Of a DNA stretch of 64,000 nucleotides, positions 35,864 through 44,662 are shown piece by piece; positions within the stretch are counted from its first letter, which is position 1, and each line of letters opens with the position of its first letter. Source of the DNA: Anabaena minutissima FACHB-250 (GTDB taxonomy: Bacteria; Cyanobacteriota; Cyanobacteriia; Cyanobacteriales; Nostocaceae); the NCBI RefSeq assembly GCF_014697125.1, contig NZ_JACJRG010000001.1:372001-436000 (forward strand), in the 5' to 3' direction. Below the pieces are notes generated by a model that was not told the DNA's origin, did not search any database, and saw only the letters and a program-made list of their open reading frames with translations. A program made the position numbers and the translations under genes.

Positions 35864-37051
35864 TTAAGTACTAATAGCCGCAACAAAAGGAAAGACCTTG
35901 TAGTGCATGGCACAGATACCTTCTGGTGTTGTCATATAAGTTCCCATTGGAGTTTTTGGGGTACATCCGGCACCAAATACCTTGCACTGACACGGTTCAA
36001 ACACTCCTGTCAAAATAGTCATACACTGGGAAAACTGCACGTCAGCAAGTTTTAATTTAGGTAAACTAAATTTAACTTCGGCATCAAATCTCACATATTC
36101 AGACCGCAATCTCAACCCAGAAAAATCAATGGAACCCATACCACGCCATTCATAAAATTCCCGTGGTTCCAATACTTCGCAAATAGTTTTTAGAGCTGAT
36201 AAATTGCCTTCTGCTAAGACTTGTGCTTGATTTTCTAACTCTGCCCGATTTTCTACTAACTGTTGTAGTAGTGTGTGAGTAGCTTTTAAGATGGCATCTT
36301 GACTAGAATCAGCAATTACAATAGGTTTGCGGTAATAATCTACTATAAATTGATAAGGCTCAAGACCAACAACTGAAGCAATTTCTGATGAACAAATAAA
36401 GCCATCAATATGTATTGACGGGGAATCTACAACAGCTTTCAAAGCTGGTATTAAGTTCATGTGGTTGCAATAAACGCTGAAGTTACTAATTTCTTCAGCA
36501 GCCGCTTGCGACACCGTTTCTGCTGTACTGAGTACGCTGTCTTCGTAACCTACAGTAAAGAATACAACTTGTTTGTTTGGATGATTCCGCGCAATTTGCA
36601 GCGCTGCTTGAGGCGAATCAACAGTGCGAATATCTGCATCTGTGGTTTGAATATCTGAGAGATTTTGTTGTTTAGCCCGAATACTGATCAATTCTGGTAA
36701 CGTTGTAAAAATCACATCTGGCTTTTGAGCGATCGCCAGTGCATGATCAACACGATCAATAGGTAATGACCAGGCAGCTTTACCGTAACCTTGGATAAAT
36801 TCTAGATGTTCCAAAGCAATACTATTCAGATTATAGTCAGCAATGGCTAAAGTTTGCTCACCAGAGACTACCATCAGTTTCACAGAGCGTCTCAATTTCG
36901 GCATCAAAGAACTGCTAAGACGTTGAATATCTGATAGTATTACCTGATTTTGTTGGGATTGAGGCGATTCAACAAGTCCAGTCATGATTTTTTCACTTCT
37001 TATTAGAGGAATAATGAAACTTTCCGAATACTCCATAGAAGTTTGTTCCAT
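35864..37051 (-). CDS. HypD-like protein lacking catalytic cysteine motifs
   Basis: A 395-residue homologue of HypD, the scaffold for Fe(CN)2CO assembly in hydrogenase maturation. The C-terminal [4Fe-4S] region is kept: QCMTILTGVFEPCQCKVFGAGC and PEGIC, Cys343, Cys356, Cys363, Cys380 (plus Cys354). YEWRGMGSIDFSGLRLR also fits. But the HypD CGTHT motif is replaced by SGEQT (63-67), and GPGCPVC by GYGKAAW (88-94); PGHVS is CSSEIAS. So it cannot act as a normal HypD. The start may instead be Met23 at 36985. No hydrogenase gene is near. Probably a divergent paralogue with a different role, or a moonlighting Fe-S protein. Confidence 0.8.
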   Translation of the reverse strand: MEQTSMEYSESFIIPLIRSEKIMTGLVESPQSQQNQVILSDIQRLSSSLMPKLRRSVKLMVVSGEQTLAIADYNLNSIALEHLEFIQGYGKAAWSLPIDRVDHALAIAQKPDVIFTTLPELISIRAKQQNLSDIQTTDADIRTVDSPQAALQIARNHPNKQVVFFTVGYEDSVLSTAETVSQAAAEEISNFSVYCNHMNLIPALKAVVDSPSIHIDGFICSSEIASVVGLEPYQFIVDYYRKPIVIADSSQDAILKATHTLLQQLVENRAELENQAQVLAEGNLSALKTICEVLEPREFYEWRGMGSIDFSGLRLRSEYVRFDAEVKFSLPKLKLADVQFSQCMTILTGVFEPCQCKVFGAGCTPKTPMGTYMTTPEGICAMHYKVFPFVAAIST

Positions 37052-37131
37052 TCATTTTGCTGAATAAAAACTTCTCACTAAAAATACTTCGTGTAAGTTT
37101 CTTAACCCGTGACAATTAACACGCTTAACTA

Positions 37132-37788
37132 CTAACCCGCCAAAATAGTATGCACTAAATCCCAGAGGATATGATAAGTCGGCAAATGACTTTCCTGCAC
37201 TCGGTGAATACTAGTGTTTTCTACCACTAGACAGTAATCAACATCTGAACTAGTCGCGATTTTGCCACCATTACCCCCGACAAGAGCAATAGTTACCATG
37301 CCGGTCTTTTTGGCTTGAGCAAAAGCAGCTAACACATTTTTAGAATTGCCACTAGTAGACAGACCAATCAAAGCATCGCCTTCCCTTCCCTTCGCTAACA
37401 ATTGGCGGGCAAAAACTTGCTCGAAACCAAAGTCATTACTAATGGCGGTGATTGAGGTGCTATCCACAGATAGATCAATCGCCTCTAAAGAAGGTTTTCC
37501 TACACCAATGGGATGGATAAACTCCACTGCGATATGAGCTGCATCACAACTAGAGCCACCATTACCCACAGCTAGAAGTCGTCCTCCATTACGGTAAACT
37601 AGAGCCAAAGCCCGTGCCGCAGCCACCAGGGTAGCGCCATACTGCTCAAAGTATTTTTTTTGAACTTCTCGACTTTCTGCCGCTTTTTGTACTACAGATT
37701 CTAATAAAGATTCGTCGAGTACATCGCTACTGCGTGTTTTACCTTCTAGAAAAGGATAAATTTTATATAAATCTTTGGTGACACTCAT
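37132..37788 (-). CDS. gmhA: SIS-domain sugar-phosphate isomerase (GmhA-like)
   Basis: A 218-residue SIS protein resembling sedoheptulose-7-phosphate isomerase: GRLLAVGNGGSSCDAAHIAVEFIHPI, ITAISNDFGFEQVFARQLL, GLSTSGNSKNVLAA, VALVGGNGGKIA-like IALVGGNGG and the end HRVQESHLPTYHILWDLVHTILAG. GmhA enzymes convert sedoheptulose 7-phosphate to heptose phosphate for cell-surface glycans. The catalytic Glu/His (E in VQESHL, H) are present. Upstream of the HypD-like and EF-hand genes on the same strand (81-base gap), so may be part of the same operon. Confidence 0.87.
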   Translation of the reverse strand: MSVTKDLYKIYPFLEGKTRSSDVLDESLLESVVQKAAESREVQKKYFEQYGATLVAAARALALVYRNGGRLLAVGNGGSSCDAAHIAVEFIHPIGVGKPSLEAIDLSVDSTSITAISNDFGFEQVFARQLLAKGREGDALIGLSTSGNSKNVLAAFAQAKKTGMVTIALVGGNGGKIATSSDVDYCLVVENTSIHRVQESHLPTYHILWDLVHTILAG

Positions 37789-37962
37789 GGCTAAATAATT
37801 TCAAAAACTTTACTTAAAGGAATGGAATTATCGTTAATACTTATATAATTATTTCATTTCGGCAATTACTGAAATTTGTGCATAATATTTTAATAATTAA
37901 GCACAATATTACGGTTATACGGAAACTCAATTTCAGACTGACACAGGTAAACTCAAAGTTAG

Positions 37963-38240
37963 ATGATATTTACATTTATTCAAAAAAAAGCACGATTGAC
38001 TCGCTTATGGGATAAGCCGTCACTGCGAGTAATATTAATTGTTCCCTTTGTAGTTCAGATAATTGGTGCAGTCGGGATAGTAGGCTATCTCTCCTTAACT
38101 TTGGTGATCGAGAGGGCAAGTTTATTTGTATTGGTCGTGAAGATGATGGTTCTTTATATATGGAACGGATACAGCCACCGGATCGCGATCGCTCGCTACC
38201 AACGCTATGGCTTTTACTGGGAAGTCCCATCCCTCCTGCT
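37963..38240 (+). pseudogene. Decayed sensor-protein gene (N-terminal TM plus Cache-like fragment)
   Basis: The first frame gives a cytoplasmic start and one transmembrane helix, SLRVILIVPFVVQIIGAVGIVGYLS, typical of cyanobacterial sensor kinases, cyclases and GGDEF proteins. After about 38095 the matching sequence lies in another frame: FGDREGKFICIGREDDGSLY and MERIQPPDRD, which is an internal piece of the extracytoplasmic Cache/PAS-like sensor domain. So an internal deletion joined the two, with frame loss, and the remainder of the gene is missing. The reported 122-residue frame is not a real product. Confidence 0.75.
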
Positions 38241-38292
38241 CCCCCTTGTCTACTTTGTCCCCCTTCCCTTGTCTCCCCTTCAACTCATAAAA

Positions 38293-39501
38293 CTAGAGAA
38301 ACTTGGCTATTCTCTCCACGGCGGTTTCTAGTACAGCAGGTTCATGGACTAGGGCAAAACGAACATATCCTTCGCCAGATTTGCCAAAGCCAGCACCAGG
38401 GGAAGCAGCTACACCAGTTTGTTGAACTAACTGGGTACAAAACTTGACAGAACTTTGACTCCAAGGAGATGGCAATTGCGCCCAAATGTACATTGTGGCT
38501 TTGGGTGTGGGTACATACCAACCTATACGATGTAAAGCATTGATAAAAGCATCACGACGTTGACGAAATCTATTCACAGCCGTTTGCACTCCGGCTTGGG
38601 GGCCTGTGAGAGCTGCGATCGCACCATTTAAAATTCCTCGATACTGATTAAAATCAACGGCTGCTTTGACTTGCCGTAAAGCCTGAATTAATTGGGCATT
38701 CCCGATGGCGTAACCAATCCGGAAACCGCCCATATTATAAGACTTAGAAAGTGTGAAAAACTCTATTGACACGCTTTTATCGGGGTCAGCTTGCAGAATG
38801 GAAGGTACAAGGGATTGAGCATCAGGCAGATTCTTTTCCCCGTCCCTAGTCTCCTCAAATACTAAATCTACATAGGGGAAATCGTGAACCAAGGCGATAT
38901 TATGATGCTGACAAAAGGCAACGGCTTCTTTAAAGAAAGATAAGGGTGCGATCGCGGCTGTGGGATTATGAGGATAGCTCAATACCATCATCCGCGACTG
39001 GGCTAAAACATTAGCGGGAATATCACTCAACATAGGCAAAAAATCATTTTCAGCCTTCAGGGGCATAGGGTAGATTTGCCCACTAGCTAAATAGACTCCG
39101 CCCATATGAGAAGGGTAGCCAGGATCAAGCAGTAAGGCAAAATCTCCAGGATTGATCAAAGCTAAAGGTAAATGGGCAGTACCCTCCTGAGAACCGATTA
39201 AAGGCAGTACCTCAGTTTCAGGATCAACTTTGATCCCAAACTTTTGTTCATACCAATTAGCAGCCGCTTGCCGAAACCCCCGTGTACCGTTAAACAGCAA
39301 GTAGCCGTGGGTACTAGGGTCATGGAGAGATTGCGCGATCGCTTTAATGACGTGGGCTTCGGCTGGCAAATCAGAAGACCCCAGGGACAAATCAATTAAC
39401 TCTTTCCCTGCTGAGAGAGCCAAGGACTTGGCTCTATCCATATCAGCAAATACATTAGATTGCAGGGGTTGTAAACGTTGGGCAAATTGCATATTAGTCA
39501 T
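38293..39501 (-). CDS. Class I/II PLP aminotransferase (aspartate/LL-DAP aminotransferase-like)
   Basis: A 402-residue fold-type I aminotransferase. Markers: LSLGSSDLPAEAHVIKAIAQ, SQEGTAHLPLALINPGD, VLSYPHNPTAAIAP, DFPYVDLVFEE, the PLP lysine in TLSKSYNMGGFRIGYAIG, and GAGFGKSGEGYVRFALV. The pattern YNMGGFRIG and length suggest the LL-diaminopimelate or aspartate aminotransferase group. I cannot decide between the two from sequence. Downstream is the decayed sensor fragment. Confidence 0.88.
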   Translation of the reverse strand: MTNMQFAQRLQPLQSNVFADMDRAKSLALSAGKELIDLSLGSSDLPAEAHVIKAIAQSLHDPSTHGYLLFNGTRGFRQAAANWYEQKFGIKVDPETEVLPLIGSQEGTAHLPLALINPGDFALLLDPGYPSHMGGVYLASGQIYPMPLKAENDFLPMLSDIPANVLAQSRMMVLSYPHNPTAAIAPLSFFKEAVAFCQHHNIALVHDFPYVDLVFEETRDGEKNLPDAQSLVPSILQADPDKSVSIEFFTLSKSYNMGGFRIGYAIGNAQLIQALRQVKAAVDFNQYRGILNGAIAALTGPQAGVQTAVNRFRQRRDAFINALHRIGWYVPTPKATMYIWAQLPSPWSQSSVKFCTQLVQQTGVAASPGAGFGKSGEGYVRFALVHEPAVLETAVERIAKFL

Positions 39502-39680
39502 TAGTCAATGGTCATTAGTCATTAGTCATTAGTCAATCAATTTTAAATTTTAGATTGGCGATTTTAGAAAGAAGCAATCCAAAATCCAAAATCCGTCTTG
39601 AAAAGTTGAGACACTGCGTTGGACGGGTTTCCCGGCTTGTAGCAAGTGGCGTTCCTAGGTTGGGAAACCCGCCTACAGAA
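39495..39680. repeat. Intergenic repeats: ATTAGTC units and a 10-bp palindromic module
   Basis: Bases 39499-39540 are ATTAGTC/ATGGTC repeats. Bases 39624-39633 (CGGGTTTCCC) and 39662-39671 (GGGAAACCCG) are perfect inverted repeats enclosing GGCTTGTAGCAAGTGGCG. The left half plus CTTGTAGCAAGTGG recurs at about 56563-56588, so this is a dispersed hairpin repeat of the genome. Confidence 0.7.
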
Positions 39681-39749
39681 CTTTCCGCAAAATCTAAAAT
39701 TGGCATAGTCAACCGTCGTTACTATAGACTAAAGACTATGGACTAGGAA

Positions 39750-40085
39750 CTAATTATTATTTAAGTGCGTATCCAAGAGATTGAGTAATTTCTCTTTGCC
39801 GATCACCCCTTCAGCAGATACTAAGAGTTTCTCGCCTTGAACCAGTCGGAGGGCTGGGACACCTTCTACTTGGTATTGTTTCACCGTGACAGGATTCGGA
39901 TCTATTTCTAGTTTGACAACTTTCAGGCGATCGCTATAAGTTTTAGCAACAAAATTCATCAGTGGCGACATCAGTTGACAAGGCCCACACCAGGAAGCCC
40001 AAAAGTAAACTAATACAGGCTGCTCGGCTTGCAACACTTCAGTTTCAAACTCAGCATCGGTGATGGTGATTACACCCTTACTCAT
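39750..40085 (-). CDS. Thioredoxin
   Basis: A 111-residue thioredoxin with active site WCGPC (Cys33, Cys36), preceded by VLVYFWAS and followed by VKLEIDPNP and the cis-proline region VEGVPALRLVQG. The start at 40085 (MSKGVITITDAEF) is preferred: GGAGAC lies 7 bases upstream and the longer frame adds only unconserved residues. Cytosolic reductant for target disulfides and for peroxiredoxins such as the PrxQ in this window. Which of the several cyanobacterial thioredoxins (TrxM, TrxA, TrxB-type) it is cannot be fixed here. Confidence 0.93.
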   Translation of the reverse strand: MSKGVITITDAEFETEVLQAEQPVLVYFWASWCGPCQLMSPLMNFVAKTYSDRLKVVKLEIDPNPVTVKQYQVEGVPALRLVQGEKLLVSAEGVIGKEKLLNLLDTHLNNN

Positions 40086-40220
40086 TGCAGTCTCCATTAG
40101 TTGGCATTGATCAAAGTTGACACACAAATTACTGTATCCCAAAGTCGTCAACACTCCATAGTCTATAGTGCATATATATTTGCTGATGTTAACGATTGGT
40201 GAGCAGGATGTTATTGTCAT

Positions 40221-40535
40221 CTAATATGTAGCTAATCCCCGTCTATATCAGTAAAGTACCCGAATTATCAGGATATTCGTGGCAACGCTTATTTACGAAT
40301 TAGGTAGATCACAAAGTTCTTTCAGTTTCCACTCCTTGGAATCATTTTCCTATGCTCCAAAGACTATATATACACAACTTCAGATGCCTAGAAAACTTTG
40401 AACTGCCCATAAAAGGGATGTCATAGGCAAGGGGATGAGGGAAAGAAATTTTGCGTAATGACTGTTGACTAATGAAAAGACAAAATCCCACAACCGAGAG
40501 GCGTGGGACTAGCTATAATTACTATGTTGCAAGTA
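40221..40535. other. Intergenic region with a terminator
   Basis: Apart from the hairpin at 40478-40508 nothing is seen in this 315-base gap. Confidence 0.5.
40478..40508 (-). terminator. Intrinsic terminator of vipp1
   Basis: Inverted pair TCCCAC (40486-40491) and GTGGGA (40503-40508), extended by weaker pairing inside the 11-base loop. On the minus strand it follows the vipp1 stop by 27 bases and runs into TTTTGTCTTTT. Confidence 0.75.
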
Positions 40536-41315
40536 TTACATTTGATCCAATTGCTTGCGTAGGGCTTCTAAGTCACTGTCAACCACATCGTTAGATTTAG
40601 GTGCAGTGGATTGTTGTTCTTGTTGGGGAGGTAATTGGGGTTGGTTGACTGGGGTTGCAGGTGCTAAAGATGCCTTCATCGCTGCTAATTCATCATCAAC
40701 ATCACTACCAGCTTCTAATTGTGCAAATTGGGTTTCTAAGTCTGCGCTTGCAAGTTCGGCGGATGATTGGGCGCGGGCTTCTTGCATTAAGACTTTTTCT
40801 TCCATTCGCTCAAAGGCTGACATGGCACTGCTGGTATTCATACCGCTTACCATGTTTTGCAGTTGTTCTTGGGCTTTGGCGGTAGTAATCCGAGCTTTGA
40901 GCATCTCTTTCTTGGTTTTAGCTTCAGAAATCTTGCTTTCTAGCTGGATTAAGTTGCGTTTGAGGGTTTCTACCTGAGTGCTTTGTTGATCTAGGCTACT
41001 TTTTAGGGCTGTACTAGTTTCGGTATAAGTTTTTTTACGTTCTAGAGCTTGTCTTGCTAGGTTTTCATCACCTTTTTGCAGTGCTAGTTGAGCATTGCGT
41101 TGCCACTTATTAATTTCGTTTTGAGCGTCATTATACTGTTTCTCTGAGCGTTTTTGAGCGGCGATTGTTTGAGCTACGCCTTGACGCAACTGCACCAAGT
41201 CTTCCTGCATTTCCAGGATGGCTTGTTCTAGCATTTTTTCTGGATCTTCGGCTTTACTGACTAAATCGTTGAGGTTAGCACCGACTACTCGCCTAATCCG
41301 ATCAAATAATCCCAT
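40536..41315 (-). CDS. vipp1: Vipp1/IM30 membrane-remodelling protein
   Basis: A 259-residue PspA/IM30 family protein, almost all coiled-coil: MGLFDRIRRVVGANLNDLVSKAEDPEKMLEQAI at the start is the amphipathic membrane-binding helix and helix 1. It carries the extra C-terminal segment (PQLPPQQEQQSTAP linker and DSDLEALRKQLDQM helix) that separates Vipp1 from PspA. ESCRT-III-like rods and rings of Vipp1 are needed for thylakoid membrane upkeep. A second family member lies 187 bases upstream on the same strand. Confidence 0.94.
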   Translation of the reverse strand: MGLFDRIRRVVGANLNDLVSKAEDPEKMLEQAILEMQEDLVQLRQGVAQTIAAQKRSEKQYNDAQNEINKWQRNAQLALQKGDENLARQALERKKTYTETSTALKSSLDQQSTQVETLKRNLIQLESKISEAKTKKEMLKARITTAKAQEQLQNMVSGMNTSSAMSAFERMEEKVLMQEARAQSSAELASADLETQFAQLEAGSDVDDELAAMKASLAPATPVNQPQLPPQQEQQSTAPKSNDVVDSDLEALRKQLDQM

Positions 41316-41502
41316 AATTTTGTTTTCCCTTGTGAAGTTTACGCGCTTGGTTGGGTGGTTCGCTTTTTTACTATTTAATAACTTCCATTTTTAATGTAAT
41401 CTTTCCGGTTTGGATCAGTACATCCTGACACCTATATAATTGCTAAGATATCTCCTAGATTTAAAAGTTGCCCAATTTTTCAGATTCTTATTTTTCAGAT
41501 GC

Positions 41503-42201
41503 TTAAATTGGGGGCAATTTTTGTTGCTGTGTATTTTCAGCATCGTGTAAGAGATGAGATTTCATCGCTGCTAGTTCGCTATCAACGTCCTTAGTAGCTT
41601 CTAAAGAGGCAAATCGTTTTTCTAAGTCATCACCACCCAGTTGAGCGATCGCCTCTGATTGAGCTTCTATCTGTAAAACTTTTTCTTCCATACGCTCAAA
41701 AGCACCCAAGCTACTGGTAGCAGACGCTTCACTTAGCATATCTTGCAGTTTATAGGATGCTTCTGCCGCACGAGCGCGGGCAATGTACATATCTTTTTTA
41801 GTTTTGGCTTCGGAAATTTTTAACTCTAGTGTCCGCATATCTTGCTTAAGTCTGGCTACTACATCATTTTGCTGCTGTATTTGGTTAGTCAGGGCTGTTG
41901 CAGTTTCTAGGTAGGCATGACGTTTAGTTAAGGCTTCTCTCGCTAGGGGTTCATTACCTTGATTGAGAGCCAATTGGGCGCGACGATACCATTCCTCTCC
42001 TGTTGACTGGGCAGATGCAGCTTGCCGTTCAGTGCGTTTTTGGGTGGCGATCGCTTGGGCTACTCCCTGCCGCAACAACACTAAATTTTCCTGCATTTGC
42101 ATGACGGTTTGTTCCAGGATTTTTTCTGGATCTTCGGTACTGCCCAGCAAACTATTGAGATTAGCGTTAATCACTCGCACGATACGCTTGATTAATTCCA
42201 T
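41503..42201 (-). CDS. pspA: PspA/IM30 family protein, short form
   Basis: A 232-residue paralogue of the downstream Vipp1: MELIKRIVRVINANLNSLLGSTEDPEKILEQTV, then the same coiled-coil order (GVAQAIATQKRTERQ; LELKISEAKTKKDM; AFERMEEKVLQIEAQ; LASLEATKDVDSELAAMKSHLL-like). It stops soon after helix 6 and lacks the Vipp1 C-terminal helix, so it is the PspA-like stress form. No pspF/pspBC genes are nearby. The pair probably arose by tandem duplication. Confidence 0.9.
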   Translation of the reverse strand: MELIKRIVRVINANLNSLLGSTEDPEKILEQTVMQMQENLVLLRQGVAQAIATQKRTERQAASAQSTGEEWYRRAQLALNQGNEPLAREALTKRHAYLETATALTNQIQQQNDVVARLKQDMRTLELKISEAKTKKDMYIARARAAEASYKLQDMLSEASATSSLGAFERMEEKVLQIEAQSEAIAQLGGDDLEKRFASLEATKDVDSELAAMKSHLLHDAENTQQQKLPPI

Positions 42202-42406
42202 GTCAGATCTCCATTCGGTCTTTGCCAGTCATCCCCTTTGGGAAATTCAAAACTTTTACTGAGCTTGTCGTGGGAATACTTCTCGGTTATGTGAAGTATT
42301 CCAAATTCAAAATTCCCAAAAAATAATTTTGAATTGAGCGTAGCGACGGTTAACAAACAGGCGATTTTCTATATGTCTTAACCATCCTATCGCAAATTAT
42401 TACTGC

Positions 42407-43627
42407 TCATGGCTGCTGTACCCTGGCTTTAATTCCCTTAGCTTGTAGTTGTTGTAGCCTTTGTTGTGCTTCTTCTCTAGTCTTCAGCGCACCCAAGTAA
42501 ATTAATTTATTACCACTTGATAAGTAAGCATCCGGAACTACTTTTCGTGCAGCCGCTAGAGAACTTGCTTCTTGATTGTCGGTCACTATGTAGTATCGTC
42601 CATCTGCTGCGGGTTTGATTTCTACGTTTGACTGGGTTGGTGTAGCTGTGGGTTGCGGTAGGGGTTGTAAGGGTATTGGGGATATATTCAATGGTGGTAA
42701 CGGCTGTACCTGCGTTAAAGGAGGAATAACCGGTGTGGGGATGGCAAGGGGGTTTAATGGTGCTATTGGTGTTGGTTGAATTTTTGGCTGCAAGCCAACT
42801 ACATCATTGGGATCTCTGACTTCAGGAAATTCTTGGGCGGCTAGGTTGGGATATTTGGGTATGGATGTGAGTTCTGGCTGGAGTTGGGGCTGGGCATTCG
42901 TACCAACTGCGTCTGAATTTTCGCTCCTGGGAGAGGAGTTACTGTTGAATAATTTACTTAGATTCAGTTGGGGTAAACTCTTCGGGTTAAATACCACATA
43001 GCCTAATGTCAGACTGGCTAATAATAACAGCAGCATAGAACCTATACCCAAAGGTGATAGTAGACTATCATTAGAATTGCTTGGTTGGTTGTCGGCTGAT
43101 GACTGTTCATCCGTTAAACTACGTAATAGTGCTTCACTAGATTCTAGGTAGTCATCCGGCTGACTAGGAGTGTCATTAGTTAAAAGCTTGTCATTTTGAT
43201 TGGTCTGGGTACTGGCCGGAACTATGCTACTAGCAAGGTTGGGTTGAGGTAGAGGAATCTGGGTGTTGGATTCGGTGTGAGTAGATATCGATGTATGTTC
43301 TGGTGTTTCTTTGTTAGTAGTTGTTAGTGCTGATTGTTCTGGTGGGGTTTCAGGAACAGGGGTTGTATCGTTTCTAATTTCTACTGTTGGGGGCTGAGGA
43401 TTACCCACTGTGGTAGTTTTTGTCGTGACATCTTGAGGCGGACTGCTGCCATAGGTATGCACTGATGACTGGCTGGTTGTTCTCACTCCCATCCGTGAGC
43501 GGCGGTAACGGGCTAATTCTTGCTCTAACTGTACTTCTAAACTCCCTAGTGCTGCTGCTAATGCTGGCTTCAAACTAGGTTTTTTAGGCGATCGCGTACC
43601 AGAATCGATCAGGGGTTTTTGACTCAT
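42407..43627 (-). CDS. Single-pass membrane protein with SPOR-like C-terminal domain
   Basis: A 406-residue protein. Residues 1-50: conserved cytoplasmic region (LAAALGSLEVQLEQELARYRRSRMG). Then a ~140-residue Thr/Ser/Pro/Gln-rich low-complexity segment, a single transmembrane helix at about 195-215 (IGSMLLLLLASLTLGYVVF), a Pro-rich periplasmic linker, and a C-terminal ~70-residue SPOR-like domain (GRYYIVTDNQEASSLAAARKVV, IYLGALKTREEAQQRLQQLQAKGIKARV). SPOR domains bind denuded septal peptidoglycan, so a cell-division or wall role is likely. Confidence 0.82.
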   Translation of the reverse strand: MSQKPLIDSGTRSPKKPSLKPALAAALGSLEVQLEQELARYRRSRMGVRTTSQSSVHTYGSSPPQDVTTKTTTVGNPQPPTVEIRNDTTPVPETPPEQSALTTTNKETPEHTSISTHTESNTQIPLPQPNLASSIVPASTQTNQNDKLLTNDTPSQPDDYLESSEALLRSLTDEQSSADNQPSNSNDSLLSPLGIGSMLLLLLASLTLGYVVFNPKSLPQLNLSKLFNSNSSPRSENSDAVGTNAQPQLQPELTSIPKYPNLAAQEFPEVRDPNDVVGLQPKIQPTPIAPLNPLAIPTPVIPPLTQVQPLPPLNISPIPLQPLPQPTATPTQSNVEIKPAADGRYYIVTDNQEASSLAAARKVVPDAYLSSGNKLIYLGALKTREEAQQRLQQLQAKGIKARVQQP

Positions 43628-43750
43628 TGCCTCATGCCTCCAACGTGGGCTGCTGGATTAACTTTAGATAATTTTGTGCCAATCGTAACGAAAATTGTTG
43701 ATTAGTATAGATCCCAGAACTAATCTTTATTTTTACTACTTTTAGACAAG

Positions 43751-44308
43751 ATGTCTTTGAAACCAATTAATGATATTTTAGGTGTTCTGGAACAGCAAGC
43801 TAAATGGCGGGAAGACCCATTTCAACTTCTCATCCAGTCCTGGGCAGAAATTGTTGGTACGGTTGCGGCTAAACACTCTCGCCCATTATCAATGCAGCGT
43901 GATGTGTTACGCGTGGCAACTTCTAGCGCGGCTTGGGCGCAGAATTTGACATTTAGCCGTCAAACATTACTTGTGAAGTTAAATGCAAAGTTATCTATGT
44001 CTTTGGTGGATATGCGCTTTTCTACTGCTGGCTGGCAAAAGTCAAAAGAGGTATCACAGCCACAACCTAGCTTCTTACCCAGTGAGCATCCTAGTTACTT
44101 AGGCGACATTGCTAATTGTTCCACTGATAGTAAAACTACTGAGCAAAATGCCAATCAGGCTTTTGAGTCTTGGTCTAGGATAAGGCAGGCGCGATCGCAA
44201 GGCTTACCCCTTTGTCCTCAATGTCAATCTCCCACACCACCCGGTGAACTTCAGCGTTGGGGTGTATGTGCCTTATGTAGTGTTAAACAATCATCAAACA
44301 ATATTTGA
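43751..44308 (+). CDS. dciA: DUF721/DciA-like protein with C-terminal zinc ribbon
   Basis: A 185-residue protein. Residues 1-95 match DUF721: LKPINDILGVLEQQ, WAEIVGTVAAKHSRPLSMQRDVLRVATSSAAWAQNLTFSRQTLL. DUF721 proteins include DciA, the ancestral loader or companion of replicative helicase DnaB. A C-terminal CPQCQSPTPPGELQRWGVCALC is a Cys4 zinc ribbon, not part of classical DciA. So this may couple helicase function to a zinc-ribbon interface. It is divergent from the SPOR gene, with 123 bases between. Confidence 0.83.
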   Translation: MSLKPINDILGVLEQQAKWREDPFQLLIQSWAEIVGTVAAKHSRPLSMQRDVLRVATSSAAWAQNLTFSRQTLLVKLNAKLSMSLVDMRFSTAGWQKSKEVSQPQPSFLPSEHPSYLGDIANCSTDSKTTEQNANQAFESWSRIRQARSQGLPLCPQCQSPTPPGELQRWGVCALCSVKQSSNNI

Positions 44309-44662
44309 AGGCTTGAGCTAAAAATCTACTTTTAGTATTTAAATTTACTTGTATATCCTATGAAATGGTAAGTAAATAGCTCAAAAGATACATATTATAG
44401 ATTAGTTGAAAATTTGCATAACATTTAAAACTTTGTTTTTACCGTTGATCCCCAATGAGTTATAGGCAATAATTTATATGTGACCACTACAACAAACATT
44501 GAAAAATATAACACAAATCTAAAAACAATCTAAAGTTTATTTTAGCAGAAAAAGGCTATGATCTAGATATAATCACGGGTTATGGGTTCATTACGTATTT
44601 ATATCTAGAAGGAAAATAAAAAGACAGAAATTAGCCCTAGACGGCGTTAAAGATGAACCCAA
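44309..44662. other. Intergenic region, AT-rich
   Basis: Between dciA-like and the Cys-rich gene. AT-rich, no gene or repeat recognised. Likely carries the promoter of the gene at 44663. Confidence 0.45.

Noticed and set aside
37976..38447. Frames on both strands in the sensor remnant
   Set aside because: Shadows of the pseudogene and of the aminotransferase 3' end.
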